From Kribbella pratensis (GTDB lineage: Bacteria > Actinomycetota > Actinomycetes > Propionibacteriales > Kribbellaceae), in the NCBI RefSeq assembly GCF_004365355.1, contig NZ_SODP01000002.1:1919846-1983845 (forward strand): 64,000 nt of DNA, written 5' to 3'. Below are positions 17,327-25,416 of this stretch, in pieces. The translations under genes and the position numbers were made by a program. Below the pieces are notes generated by a model, which saw only the letters and a program-made list of their open reading frames with translations, was not told the DNA's origin and made no database searches. Every line of letters begins with the position of its first letter. Position 1 is the stretch's first letter.

Positions 17327-17689
17327 CGAGGGTTATTCAGAAGTCACTAGTCGAGTCGGTGGAGTTCGAGCGGCTGGTGATGCGGAGCTTGTTCTGTTCA
17401 CGGCCATTTCGTAGCCGGCGAGCTCGTGGAATTTACTGCGTTTGTACGGCACGGTGGGCAGTGATCCCGTGCAGGTCTGCCAGCATCGCCTGGCTCACGT
17501 TCTGCCGCAAGTACAGCAGTACGAGTACGACCTGCCGGTACAGGCCGCGCACCGGCGGGCGGCCGACGCCGCGCAGTCAGACCTTCGGCCGGCCACCCGA
17601 GCCAGCCACCACTCTAAGTCTCTTCTTTCTCTGGTCTTTTCCTTGATCTCTTGCCTACAGACCCACTCAAACCGTCTGAATAACCCTCG
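17327..17689 (-). mobile_element. Degenerate insertion sequence with 15-bp terminal inverted repeats (363 bp)
   Basis: CGAGGGTTATTCAGA at 17327-17341 is exactly inverted at 17675-17689. Between them lies a 47-residue fragment of a DDE transposase (17433-17576). The element is far shorter than a complete IS (usually near 0.9-1.3 kb) and its transposase is broken at both ends, so it is an internally deleted, non-autonomous relic. No target-site duplication is obvious at the two flanks. Confidence 0.7.
17433..17576 (-). pseudogene. Transposase fragment (IS5-like, N-terminal helix-turn-helix region)
   Basis: The minus-strand frame from 17576 to the TAA at 17433 encodes 47 residues including GLYRQVVLVLLYLRQNVSQA followed by MLADLHGITAHRAV. 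This closely resembles the helix-turn-helix segment that precedes the DDE domain in actinobacterial IS5-type transposases (LYRQV..LLYLRQN.SQ..LADL.G.S). A stop lies immediately upstream in frame and the catalytic DDE part is missing, so it is a relic inside the element bounded by the 15-bp inverted repeats. Confidence 0.65.
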
Positions 17690-17749
17690 CCTGCTCTCCG
17701 TTTCTCCTTTTCCTGTTTCCCTTACCCTTTCTTCTCCTCTTCTTTTCAG
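17590..17749 (+). other. Pyrimidine-rich, atypically T-rich tract
   Basis: The plus strand is dominated by C and T for about 160 bases (runs such as CTTTCTTCTCCTCTTCTTTT near 17726-17745). This composition is strikingly unlike the surrounding genes. It spans the right terminal repeat of the IS remnant and ends exactly where homology to an ABC transporter C-terminus starts. No coding potential is seen. Confidence 0.6.
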
Positions 17750-17833
17750 ATCGAACTGGGCGCCCACGACGAGTCGGTCGACGCCCACGGCACATACGCC
17801 GCGCTGTGGAACTCCTGGCACGGCGAACGCTGA
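17750..17833 (+). pseudogene. C-terminal remnant of an ABC exporter gene
   Basis: 28 codons reading IELGAHDESVDAHGTYAALW then NSWHGER and a stop. They match the last residues of the ABC gene ending at 16804 (ELGGHDELVDAQGAYAALW then HSWHGER) at protein and DNA level, including an identical final CACGGCGAACGCTGA. No start codon or upstream domain remains. It is best read as the end of a duplicated second copy of that gene, mostly deleted and interrupted by an IS. Confidence 0.75.
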
Positions 17834-17856
17834 CGCACGGACGGGCGGATCCACAG

Positions 17857-17865
17857 TTATCCACA
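17857..17865 (+). promoter_or_regulatory. DnaA-box-like nonamer
   Basis: TTATCCACA, the consensus DnaA box, lies in the gap before the peptidase gene. A single box, with no AT-rich unwinding region or replication genes nearby, is not an origin. It may titrate DnaA or be chance. Confidence 0.3.
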
Positions 17866-17917
17866 GGATCGACTGCGGTCCCGGCGGATCCACCCGTTCC
17901 CGTGTGAGGATGAACGG

Positions 17918-19696
17918 GTGCTGCTGACGACGCTGTTCTCCCTGCCCACCACGATGGCCCTCGATGTGGACGACGAGGGCCGGATGCTCGTGCTGTATGA
18001 CGGCACAGGCACCCGCCAGGTCAACGAAGTCGCACCGGACGGGAGCTGGCGAGCGCTCACCGACCTCGGTGACACCTGCCGCGGCGCCCGGTTCGTGCCG
18101 GGCAGCAGCCGCGTGGTCATCGAGCACGACACCGGCGGTGACGAGCGCGGTCAGCTCTCCATGCTCGACCTCGACGAGCCCGGTCTGCCCACGCTGACCC
18201 CGCTGGTCCACGACTCGGAGTACATCCATCATCTGGTCGACGCAGGGGCCGGGCGGGTGCTCTACACCACGAACCGCCGCAACGGTGTCGACTTCGATCT
18301 GGTCGCGCGCGACCTCGCCACCGGTCGCGAGACCGTCCTGTACGACCAGGGCGGCTGGGTGATGGGCGTTACCCCGTCCCCGGACGACAAGTGGGTCGTC
18401 CTCGCGAAGGCGAGCACCCCGGCGAACTCGATGCAGCTGCTGTTGATCGAGACGTCGAGCCGGACCATCAGGGAGCTCACCCCGGGGGACGCGCACAACG
18501 ACCAGGGCGCCGTCGCCTGGCTCCCGGACTCGTCGGCGTTCCTGGTGTCGACCAACGCGGACCGCGACCGCATGGCCCTCCGGCGGTACGACGTGGTCGA
18601 TGCGGCGTGGAGCGACGTACTCGTGGATGACGCTCGCGACCTGGCCGGGTGGCCTTCGCCAGACGGTGAGCACCTGTTGGTTGCCGTCCTTGAGGACGGC
18701 GAGGTGGCGCTGGCGCTGCACCGGATGGAGGACGGCTCGCTCATCGCACCGCTTGACCTGCCGGCCGGCGGCGTCGCGGCGTTGTCGATGGCGACGCCGG
18801 ACCCGATCTGGTCGTCCGACGGTTCGTTTGCGGCCATCACCTATAACTCACCGGTCACACCGCCGACCGTGTACCGGTTCGTCCCGAGCGATGAGCTGAC
18901 CGCGGTTCGACCGGTGGAGGTGCCGGTCGAGCTGAACCATCCGGAGAGTCTGCGCGTGCCGTCGTTCGACGGTGAGCAGGTGCCGGTGTTCGTGTTCCGG
19001 CCGACCGCCACGGACCTCGGCTCGACCGTGGTCCATGTGCACGGCGGTCCGGAGGGTGCGGCGCTGCGGATCTGGAGCCCGATCATCTCGGCGCTGGCCG
19101 GCGAGGGGCACACGGTCATCGTGCCGAACGTCCGCGGCTCCGCCGGGTACGGCAAGCGTTGGTACACCCTCGACGACCGGCAGCTGCGGCTGGACTCGGT
19201 GAAGGACCTGGCCGCGATCAACGCTTGGTTGCCGACCATCGGCGGCGACCCGAAGAAGGCCGCGCTGTGGGGCGGTTCGTACGGCGGGTACATGGTGCTG
19301 GCAGGCGTCGCGTTCCAGCCGGACCTGTGGGCGGCTGGTGTCGACATCGTCGGAATCGCTTCGCTGGTGACGTTCCTGGAGAACACCTCGGACTACCGGC
19401 GAGCCATGCGCGAGCGCGAGTACGGCTATCTGGCCACCGAGCGCGAGTTCCTGGAGTCAGCGAGCCCGCTCAGCAGGGTCGACGACATCCGAGCGCCGCT
19501 GTTCGTCATCCATGGCGCCAACGACCCGCGCGTGCCGCTGTCAGAGGCAGAGCAGATCACAGAGGCGCTCACGAAGCGCGGCGTGCCGTGCCAGCTGCTC
19601 GTCTACCCCGACGAGGGCCACGGCCTCGCCAAGCTCAAGAACCGCCTCGACGCGTACCCACAGGCCTTCAGTTTCCTGCGAGAGCACCTGGGCTGA
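17918..19696 (+). CDS. S9-family serine peptidase (acylaminoacyl-peptidase/prolyl oligopeptidase-like)
   Basis: A 592-aa protein with an N-terminal beta-propeller-like region (about 1-330) and a C-terminal alpha/beta hydrolase domain. Seen motifs are HGGPEG (oxyanion region), nucleophile elbow GGSYGGYM with Ser454, an Asp in HGANDPRVP, and a His in PDEGHGLAKL, completing the S9 triad. No signal peptide is visible, so a cytoplasmic oligopeptidase is likely. GTG at 17918 is chosen because GAGGA lies seven bases upstream. The 3' end overlaps the convergent LD-carboxypeptidase gene by 29 bp. Confidence 0.9.
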   Translation: MLLTTLFSLPTTMALDVDDEGRMLVLYDGTGTRQVNEVAPDGSWRALTDLGDTCRGARFVPGSSRVVIEHDTGGDERGQLSMLDLDEPGLPTLTPLVHDSEYIHHLVDAGAGRVLYTTNRRNGVDFDLVARDLATGRETVLYDQGGWVMGVTPSPDDKWVVLAKASTPANSMQLLLIETSSRTIRELTPGDAHNDQGAVAWLPDSSAFLVSTNADRDRMALRRYDVVDAAWSDVLVDDARDLAGWPSPDGEHLLVAVLEDGEVALALHRMEDGSLIAPLDLPAGGVAALSMATPDPIWSSDGSFAAITYNSPVTPPTVYRFVPSDELTAVRPVEVPVELNHPESLRVPSFDGEQVPVFVFRPTATDLGSTVVHVHGGPEGAALRIWSPIISALAGEGHTVIVPNVRGSAGYGKRWYTLDDRQLRLDSVKDLAAINAWLPTIGGDPKKAALWGGSYGGYMVLAGVAFQPDLWAAGVDIVGIASLVTFLENTSDYRRAMREREYGYLATEREFLESASPLSRVDDIRAPLFVIHGANDPRVPLSEAEQITEALTKRGVPCQLLVYPDEGHGLAKLKNRLDAYPQAFSFLREHLG

Positions 19697-20576
19697 GAGT
19701 CGCGGCGGTTGCGTCCAGCCGTACCGGCAGCCCTAGCGGTACGGCGAGGTTGAGCGCCTCGTGGCCGATCGCGGCACCCTCGACCATCGGTACGCCGAGA
19801 GGCTCGAGCCGTTCGCGGACTACATCGACTGGATCCTGCACGCCGCTGAAGTCGCCGATGACAAGTCCCGCCACCTCGTCGAACCACCCGGCGCGCAACA
19901 GCTGCGTGAGCATTCGGTCGACGCGATAGCCGGCCTCGTCGACCTCCTCCAGCACGACCACGCCGACAGGCGGCGCGTAGGTCGGCGTACCGATGCTGGA
20001 CGCGAGCAACGCCACGTTGCCGCCGCAGAGGCGGCCCTCGGCAACTCCACCGACCACAGTGCGCGCGCCGTGCGGAGCCAGCAGATCAGTCACGCTTTCC
20101 GGCTCGAACAGCAGCGCCCGCAGCCGTTCCCTGCCGACCTCGTTCTCCAACTGCTCAACAGCAGCAGCCATCGGCCCGTGCAGCGTCACCAGACCACGTG
20201 CATTCAGCGGCTCGTGCAGTGCGGTGATGTCGCTGAACCCGAGGAACCACTTCGGTACGGCGACCAGCTCGTCGAAGTCGACGTACTCGAGCATCCGCTG
20301 CACGCCGTACCCACCACGCGCGCAGAACACCGCGACGTACTGCGGATCGAGCCAGGCGTTCCGCAGGTCCTCCGCACGCGCCTTGTCGTCCGCAGCCAGG
20401 TACTGGAACCGTTCGTGCCCGGCCAGCACGGACGGCATCACATCGACCTCGAGGCCCCACGACCTCAGGTGCTCCAAGCCGATCTGGAGGCGTGCACCGT
20501 CCACCCGGCCCGACGGCGCCACCACAGCAACCCGATCACCACTCCGCAGTCGTTGCGGCACCACCACGTCAGTCAC
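19668..20576 (-). CDS. LD-carboxypeptidase (S66 family)
   Basis: A 302-aa protein of the muramoyltetrapeptide (L,D-) carboxypeptidase family, which trims the terminal D-residue from peptidoglycan tetrapeptides or microcin-like peptides. The N-terminus has RSGDRVAVVAPSG, the central ARGGYGVQRMLEYVDF and nucleophile GFSDITAL are typical, and the Glu (VVVLEEVDE) and His (IGHEALNLAVPLG) partners are present. GTG at 20576 is preferred to TTG at 20594, which would overlap the upstream gene. It has no signal peptide, so it acts in the cytoplasm, for example in muropeptide recycling. Confidence 0.88.
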   Translation of the reverse strand: MTDVVVPQRLRSGDRVAVVAPSGRVDGARLQIGLEHLRSWGLEVDVMPSVLAGHERFQYLAADDKARAEDLRNAWLDPQYVAVFCARGGYGVQRMLEYVDFDELVAVPKWFLGFSDITALHEPLNARGLVTLHGPMAAAVEQLENEVGRERLRALLFEPESVTDLLAPHGARTVVGGVAEGRLCGGNVALLASSIGTPTYAPPVGVVVLEEVDEAGYRVDRMLTQLLRAGWFDEVAGLVIGDFSGVQDPVDVVRERLEPLGVPMVEGAAIGHEALNLAVPLGLPVRLDATAATLSPGALAGN

Positions 20577-20587
20577 GCCGAGGAACG

Positions 20588-23500
20588 CTACCAATCCACT
20601 CGCAGCGTCGCGCTCTTGGAGACGCCATTCACCGTCACACCCAACTGCGCGGTGCCCGGGTGCAGAGCGGTCAGCTGGCCCGTTGCCGGGTCGTACGACG
20701 CGACTGCCCAGAACGGAGCGGTCTTAGCCGGACCGATGTACAGGAGGGTCGAGCCCCACCAGTCCGCGGAGACCGGGAAGCTGACCGGGATCCTCCGGTC
20801 CTCCTGGACCACCGTGGCGGTCGCCAACGCGGACTGGCCGCGGCGGAGCGAAGTAGGCGCAGCCAGCTCGAGCGAGTCGACGTGCGGTCGCAGCTCGACC
20901 TGGAACCAGGACCGCTCGGGCGCCGACCAGTTCCGCTCGCCGGCCGGTGCTGCCGTCACGTGCGGGTCGATCCCGACCAGCGCCCAGCCGGTGAAGCCGC
21001 CCGCGTCCGGCGCAGCGGCCGGGCTCTTGCCCGAGTTGCCCGTCAGCGGCAGCAGCACACCATCGGTCCGCGTCGCGGCGAACGTCCCGGCGTGGCCCGC
21101 CATGTACGCCGCACCCTTGCCCGTCGAGGCGCGGAAGTCGGCCAGCCACTGGACGATCATGGCGGCTTCCTTGCGGTCGCCGAGCTGGGAGTTCTGCGTC
21201 GGCGACGGGTCGTCGATCGGGTGATGCGCGAACACCACGACGTTCTTGATGGACCGATCGGTCGCCGCCGAGTCGAGCTGCTTGCGCAGGTCGAGGATCT
21301 GGTCGAACCCGCCGGCCCGCAGCGACCCGAGCGACGAGTCACGCAGGATGAACCGGGTGCCCTTGTGGTCGAACGTGCTGGTCGCTGCTCCGAAGACCTT
21401 CTTCCACTCGGACAGGTCGCCCGGTCCGTAGGTCTCGTGGTTGCCCGGCACGTAATGGACCGGCACCTTGCCGGCCACCTCTTCGTCGATGATCTGCTTG
21501 GCGAGCGCGATGTCCGGGCCGAACGCCCGGTCGACGAAGTCGCCGTTGATCACCAGGAAGTCCGGCTTCTGCGCGAGCGCTTCGCGAATCGTCCGCCGGG
21601 CCTGCTTCACGTAGTCCGAGTTCGGATCGTCGGAGGTGAACTGCGCGTCGGACATCACCGCGAACCGCCAGCGGCCACCGCCGGTCACCGTTCCGTCGGT
21701 GACGACCATCGGGTCGATCACCTTCGCCGGCGGCGTCATCGTCACCGGCGGCGCGCTCCGCACGGTCAGGTCGTCGATGATGATCCGGCCCGAGTACTGC
21801 CGCGTCGGCGAGGTCTCCACGACGTAGATCCGCCAGAACCGCAGCGGGTACGTCAGCCCGGGCGGGATGTCCCCCTCGACGTACTTCCAGCCGGTCCAGT
21901 CGATCGTGGCCGCAAGGTTGAGCGTCTGCGCCGTACCGCCGGCCGCGTCGTACGCGTTCGCCCGCAGCCACGCGCCCTTGCCGTCCCCGTAGATCCAGGC
22001 GCCCAGCTTCTGCGGCTGACCAGGCAGCGTCTGCTGCGGAGTCTGCGAGAGGTACGCCGCCCGCGTGGCCGTGCTGCCCGTCAACGAGTAGTCGAGCGCG
22101 ATCGCCTGTCCGCCGTCATGTCCTTCCGCAGCGGAGCGCGATGCCGTCGCCGCACCGACCGGTACGGCGTTCGCCGCCCACTTGGTCAGATCGTCGAGCT
22201 TGTCGACCACAGTGCTGGTCAGACCGGACGTCACGCTCAACTGGGTGCTCAGGGCACCGACCTTCGCGGTGACCACGGTCGAGACCGCGTCGTCGGTCAG
22301 CGCGTTCACCTCGAAACCGTTGCGTGCGGCAACGACCTTGACGACGGCCGGGTCGTAGCTGAGCTTGACGTCCCGCGGTTCGATCCAGGTGGAGAACCCG
22401 TCGGCGTCGTACCCGTCGACCTCGAAGAAGCCCTTGGCGGTGGAGTCGGCGAGCGAGACCTGGCGCGTCGAGGGGGCGAGGCGGGTCGGCGTACCGAGGA
22501 CTGTCATCGGGAACCTTCCGTTCGCCGCGCCGCGGGTCGCGGTCACGATCACGTCGCCCGCGCGGCGGCCGGTGACGACGCCCTGCTGGTCGACGCGGAC
22601 GTTGCTGCCCGCGTACCACGACGGCGTACCGGAGGCGGGTGCGTAGGTCTCGTCGTACCCGGTGGCGCTCAGGACCCGGCTGAGTCCGGTGAGGACGCGG
22701 GAACTGCGTGAGACGTCGGCGTCGGGCCCTTCCTGGGAGGTGCCGACGGACTCGACGCGGAAGCCCTTCAGCTTGCCGGAACCCTTGACCGGCAGCAGCC
22801 CGAGACCGTTCGGGATCAGCCGCTCGCCGCCGTCGGACGGGTCGTTGACCACGTCCGGCGCGGCCTTTCCCGGCGTACGGGCCAGCATCGTGGACGAGCC
22901 GCCGCCGTCGAGGTTCAGCGCGTCGTCAGCCCCGAGGCTGATCATCAGCCGGCCCATCTCCTTGAGCGACAGCCCGCGCGATCCGGTCGCCCGGCCGTCG
23001 ACGGTCAGCAGGATCATCCGGCTGCCGTCGGCGTCGAACCCGATCGCGGTCCGCGGCGCGAGATCCGCATCGGGTACGTCGTCGGGGACCTTGCCGTCCT
23101 TCGCGAGCTGGTAGTTGCCGCTGACCGCGGCCGCGACATCGGCGGCGTCGGGACGCAGGCCGTACGCGACGTCGACGTGGTCGCCGACCTGCAGCGCGGT
23201 CAGTGCGTCGGCGCCGGCCTCGCGACCGATCAGCGCCTGCTCGCCGGCGGCCAACGGAGTGGTTGCCGGAGTGGTGGCCGACGAGACGACCACACCGTCG
23301 CGAAGGATCACCTCGCGGACGGTCGGCAGGCCGTCCACGGTCCGGGTCCGGGCCGCGTCGCCCCACTCCGGGGTATAGAGGCCGATGCCGCCGGTGTTGA
23401 CGGCCGGCGAGTTCAGGTTGGTCAGCTCGAGCTTGGTGGCGCCATCGGTCACCGTGCCCTGCAGGAACAGCTCGGCGATCTTGCCGAGCCCGTCCTTGCC

Positions 23501-23953
23501 GATCACAGCGGTGTCGTTGTGGCCGGCGGCCGGCGCGTTCGTCAGCTTCCCGGATTCCACGCCCACGCCGAGCGGTGCGGTGGTGTCGTTGATGTCGAAG
23601 AAGTCGCCGTTCACACCGGCGATCGCGCCCTTGCGGGCGAGCTGCTGACTGAGCGGCTGGCCGCCCGACACCTTGCCGCCGTTGTTGACCAGGTCGACGG
23701 TCACGCCGTGCTTGTCCAGGTCGGTGTCGAGGATGTCGCCGCGCTGCCAGCCCTTCGGGTCGAGGCGCTCGAAGGACGTGTAGTTCACCCCCGGCGCGAC
23801 CGGGCTGTCCACTCGCGACGTCAGGACGCCGTCCTCGGCGATCGCGGCGTCCGAGATGCCGTCGGCGGTCTGCCCGAGGGCTGGATTGACGAGTACGCCG
23901 GCGAGTAGGCCGCCAACGCCTACGGCTGTGGTCAGAGCACGAACGAGCGTCAC
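20588..23953 (-). CDS. Secreted phosphodiester glycosidase (NAGPA-like)-metallophosphoesterase multidomain protein
   Basis: A 1121-aa protein. GTG at 23953 follows GGAGG. Residues 1-30 are a signal peptide (VRALTTAVGVGGLLAGVLV, cut near ALG-QT). About 60-400 is a phosphodiester-glycosidase (NAGPA) domain with GVNGDFFDIND and GADDALNLDGGGSSTM. Then follow Ig/BIG-like and carbohydrate-binding-like beta modules (about 400-740). About 745-1030 is a calcineurin-like phosphoesterase with SDAQ (usual His replaced by Gln), NGDFVD, GNHETY, AHHP and GHAG. It likely cleaves phosphodiester-linked sugars in wall polymers or external glycans and then removes phosphate; the substrate is inferred. Confidence 0.87.
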   Translation of the reverse strand: MTLVRALTTAVGVGGLLAGVLVNPALGQTADGISDAAIAEDGVLTSRVDSPVAPGVNYTSFERLDPKGWQRGDILDTDLDKHGVTVDLVNNGGKVSGGQPLSQQLARKGAIAGVNGDFFDINDTTAPLGVGVESGKLTNAPAAGHNDTAVIGKDGLGKIAELFLQGTVTDGATKLELTNLNSPAVNTGGIGLYTPEWGDAARTRTVDGLPTVREVILRDGVVVSSATTPATTPLAAGEQALIGREAGADALTALQVGDHVDVAYGLRPDAADVAAAVSGNYQLAKDGKVPDDVPDADLAPRTAIGFDADGSRMILLTVDGRATGSRGLSLKEMGRLMISLGADDALNLDGGGSSTMLARTPGKAAPDVVNDPSDGGERLIPNGLGLLPVKGSGKLKGFRVESVGTSQEGPDADVSRSSRVLTGLSRVLSATGYDETYAPASGTPSWYAGSNVRVDQQGVVTGRRAGDVIVTATRGAANGRFPMTVLGTPTRLAPSTRQVSLADSTAKGFFEVDGYDADGFSTWIEPRDVKLSYDPAVVKVVAARNGFEVNALTDDAVSTVVTAKVGALSTQLSVTSGLTSTVVDKLDDLTKWAANAVPVGAATASRSAAEGHDGGQAIALDYSLTGSTATRAAYLSQTPQQTLPGQPQKLGAWIYGDGKGAWLRANAYDAAGGTAQTLNLAATIDWTGWKYVEGDIPPGLTYPLRFWRIYVVETSPTRQYSGRIIIDDLTVRSAPPVTMTPPAKVIDPMVVTDGTVTGGGRWRFAVMSDAQFTSDDPNSDYVKQARRTIREALAQKPDFLVINGDFVDRAFGPDIALAKQIIDEEVAGKVPVHYVPGNHETYGPGDLSEWKKVFGAATSTFDHKGTRFILRDSSLGSLRAGGFDQILDLRKQLDSAATDRSIKNVVVFAHHPIDDPSPTQNSQLGDRKEAAMIVQWLADFRASTGKGAAYMAGHAGTFAATRTDGVLLPLTGNSGKSPAAAPDAGGFTGWALVGIDPHVTAAPAGERNWSAPERSWFQVELRPHVDSLELAAPTSLRRGQSALATATVVQEDRRIPVSFPVSADWWGSTLLYIGPAKTAPFWAVASYDPATGQLTALHPGTAQLGVTVNGVSKSATLRVDW

Positions 23954-24031
23954 AGGAGCCTCCCCAGCGGACGGACAGCTGTGACAAAGTAACTTCTCTA
24001 CGACGGAATCGGAAGGTCCTTCACCGATTGT

Positions 24032-24709
24032 TCAGTGGCGGTTGGCGAATCCGGTCTCGTACGCCACCACGACGGCCTGGACCCGGTCGCGGACCCCGAG
24101 CTTGGTGAGCAGCCGGGCGACGTGCGTCTTCACAGTCGTCTCGGCCACCACGAGCTCCGCCGCGATCTCGGCGTTGGACAGCCCGCGCGCGATCAGCCGC
24201 AGTACGTCGAGCTCCCGGTCGGTCAGCGTCGCGAGCTCGGGCGGCAGTCCCTGGGCGACGACCGGTTCGACGAAGCGCTCGACCAGCCGCCGGGTGATCG
24301 CGGGCTCGATCAGTGAATCGCCGGTCGCCGCCGCGCGGACCGCGGCGATCAGGCGGGTGGACGGCGAGTCCTTCAGCAGGAACCCGGCCGCCCCGGCCTG
24401 GAGCGCGCGATAGACGTACTCGTTCTGGTCGAACGTCGTGAGCACGATGATCGTCGGCGGGTCCGGCTGCCGGCGGATCTCCTCGGTCGCCGACAGCCCG
24501 TCCAGCTCGGGCATCCGGATGTCCATCAGGATCACGTCCGGCGCGACCAGCTGAGCCTGCCGGATGGCCGCAGTACCCGTGTCGGCCTCGGCGACGACCT
24601 CGATATCGCCCTCGGCCTCCAGGATCACCCGGAACCCGGTACGCACCAGGGTCTGATCGTCGGCGACCAGCACGCGGATCTTCTCGGACACACGGTGATT
24701 GTGCGTCAT
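24032..24709 (-). CDS. NarL/LuxR-family response regulator
   Basis: A 225-aa two-component response regulator. The receiver domain has VLVADDQTLVRTGF with the acidic pair, phospho-acceptor Asp in VILMDIRMPELDG, Thr in VLTTFD and Lys in LLKDSP. The C-terminal LuxR helix-turn-helix reads LTDRELDVLRLIARGLSNAE followed by TTVKTHVARLLTKLGVRDR. It is divergent from the sensor/kinase genes at 24847-27725, which are the likely cognate partners. ATG at 24709 is used; an in-frame GTG at 24691 is an alternative. Confidence 0.92.
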   Translation of the reverse strand: MTHNHRVSEKIRVLVADDQTLVRTGFRVILEAEGDIEVVAEADTGTAAIRQAQLVAPDVILMDIRMPELDGLSATEEIRRQPDPPTIIVLTTFDQNEYVYRALQAGAAGFLLKDSPSTRLIAAVRAAATGDSLIEPAITRRLVERFVEPVVAQGLPPELATLTDRELDVLRLIARGLSNAEIAAELVVAETTVKTHVARLLTKLGVRDRVQAVVVAYETGFANRH

Positions 24710-24812
24710 CCGTGGGGCCTACGCCGTCATCCCTGCGGACGACACCGCCCCGGCAGGATCGTTCTTGCGCCAGACGTGGACGACGGACGCCGAAATCTAC
24801 CTTCGCTGCATG

Positions 24813-24826
24813 GGGTCAAACGACCC
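24813..24826. promoter_or_regulatory. Short inverted repeat upstream of the sensor operon
   Basis: GGGTC-AAAC-GACCC, 21 bp before the ATG at 24847, is a small perfect inverted repeat in the divergent gap between the response regulator and the sensor genes. It could be a binding site or a weak leader hairpin. Chance is not excluded at this length. Confidence 0.3.
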
Positions 24827-24846
24827 GGGGACGAAGGGACAAACCG

Positions 24847-25389
24847 ATGAACGAGATCTTGAAGGGGATCAGGCCCCTCGACTACGTGCTGGCCGGCCTC
24901 ATGACCGCTGCGGGTGTGCTGCTGATGGTCGAGAACATCACGGCCACCGACGCCGACCTGCCGCATCCGCTGTCGACGACCACGTGGGCGATGCTGCCGG
25001 TCTTCCTGCTGGTGACGCTGCCGATCCTGTGGCGCCGGCGCAACATCCTCGCGGTGGTCGGCGTCACCGCCGTCGCCACGCTGGCGCACGTGATCGCGTT
25101 CGGCTGGGTGACCCGCTGCGGCGTCGTCATCCCGCTGGGCTTCGCGCTCGCGTACGCCGTGGCGCGTTTCGCCGGCTCGTGGCTGAACCAGCTGATCGGT
25201 CTCGGCGGCATTGTCGTGCTCGAGCTCGTGATGCTGTGGCGGGACGCGTCGATCGACACGGTGGCGGGCGCACTGGCAATCGCACTGCCGGGGATCGCGC
25301 TCTTCTACGGGATCGGCGTACTCGTGCAGAATCGAGTCACCAAGCGGTCCGGGGGGATCGCGCCGGTGCACGAGCACACGGCCGCCTGA
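24847..25389 (+). CDS. Stand-alone membrane sensor-domain protein, paralogue of the next gene's N-terminus
   Basis: A 180-aa protein with about five membrane segments. ATG at 24847 follows AAGGGA. Its sequence parallels the sensor half of the following kinase-like protein: LPILWRRRNILAVVGVTAVA here against IPVLWWRRGILAVATVSVLA there, and both contain FGWVTRCG followed by a Pro-Leu helix. It ends after the last membrane segment with a short tail (VHEHTAA), so it has no kinase domain. It probably arose by tandem duplication and may heterodimerise with the kinase, altering signalling; that role is inference. Confidence 0.8.
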   Translation: MNEILKGIRPLDYVLAGLMTAAGVLLMVENITATDADLPHPLSTTTWAMLPVFLLVTLPILWRRRNILAVVGVTAVATLAHVIAFGWVTRCGVVIPLGFALAYAVARFAGSWLNQLIGLGGIVVLELVMLWRDASIDTVAGALAIALPGIALFYGIGVLVQNRVTKRSGGIAPVHEHTAA

Positions 25390-25416
25390 GCGGATCGCTG
25401 GAGTAGGGAGCAGGCC

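Noticed and set aside
17327..17689. Target-site duplication around the IS relic
   Set aside because: Flanking bases (ATACAC on the left, CCTGCT on the right) do not match convincingly.
17726..17752. Eukaryote-like 3' splice site (polypyrimidine tract then CAG) before the ABC remnant
   Set aside because: No intron machinery or donor site; coincidence of a pyrimidine-rich scar in bacterial DNA.
17857..17865. Replication origin suggested by a DnaA box
   Set aside because: Single boxes only (here and at 53530), no cluster, no AT-rich region and no dnaA or dnaN gene nearby.
17495..18721. 408-codon minus-strand frame covering the IS relic and the S9 peptidase start
   Set aside because: Different frame from the transposase fragment and antisense to the peptidase propeller region.
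20492..22711. 739-codon plus-strand frame opposite the glycosidase-phosphoesterase
   Set aside because: Arg-rich shadow without motifs; the opposite strand carries two complete enzyme domains.
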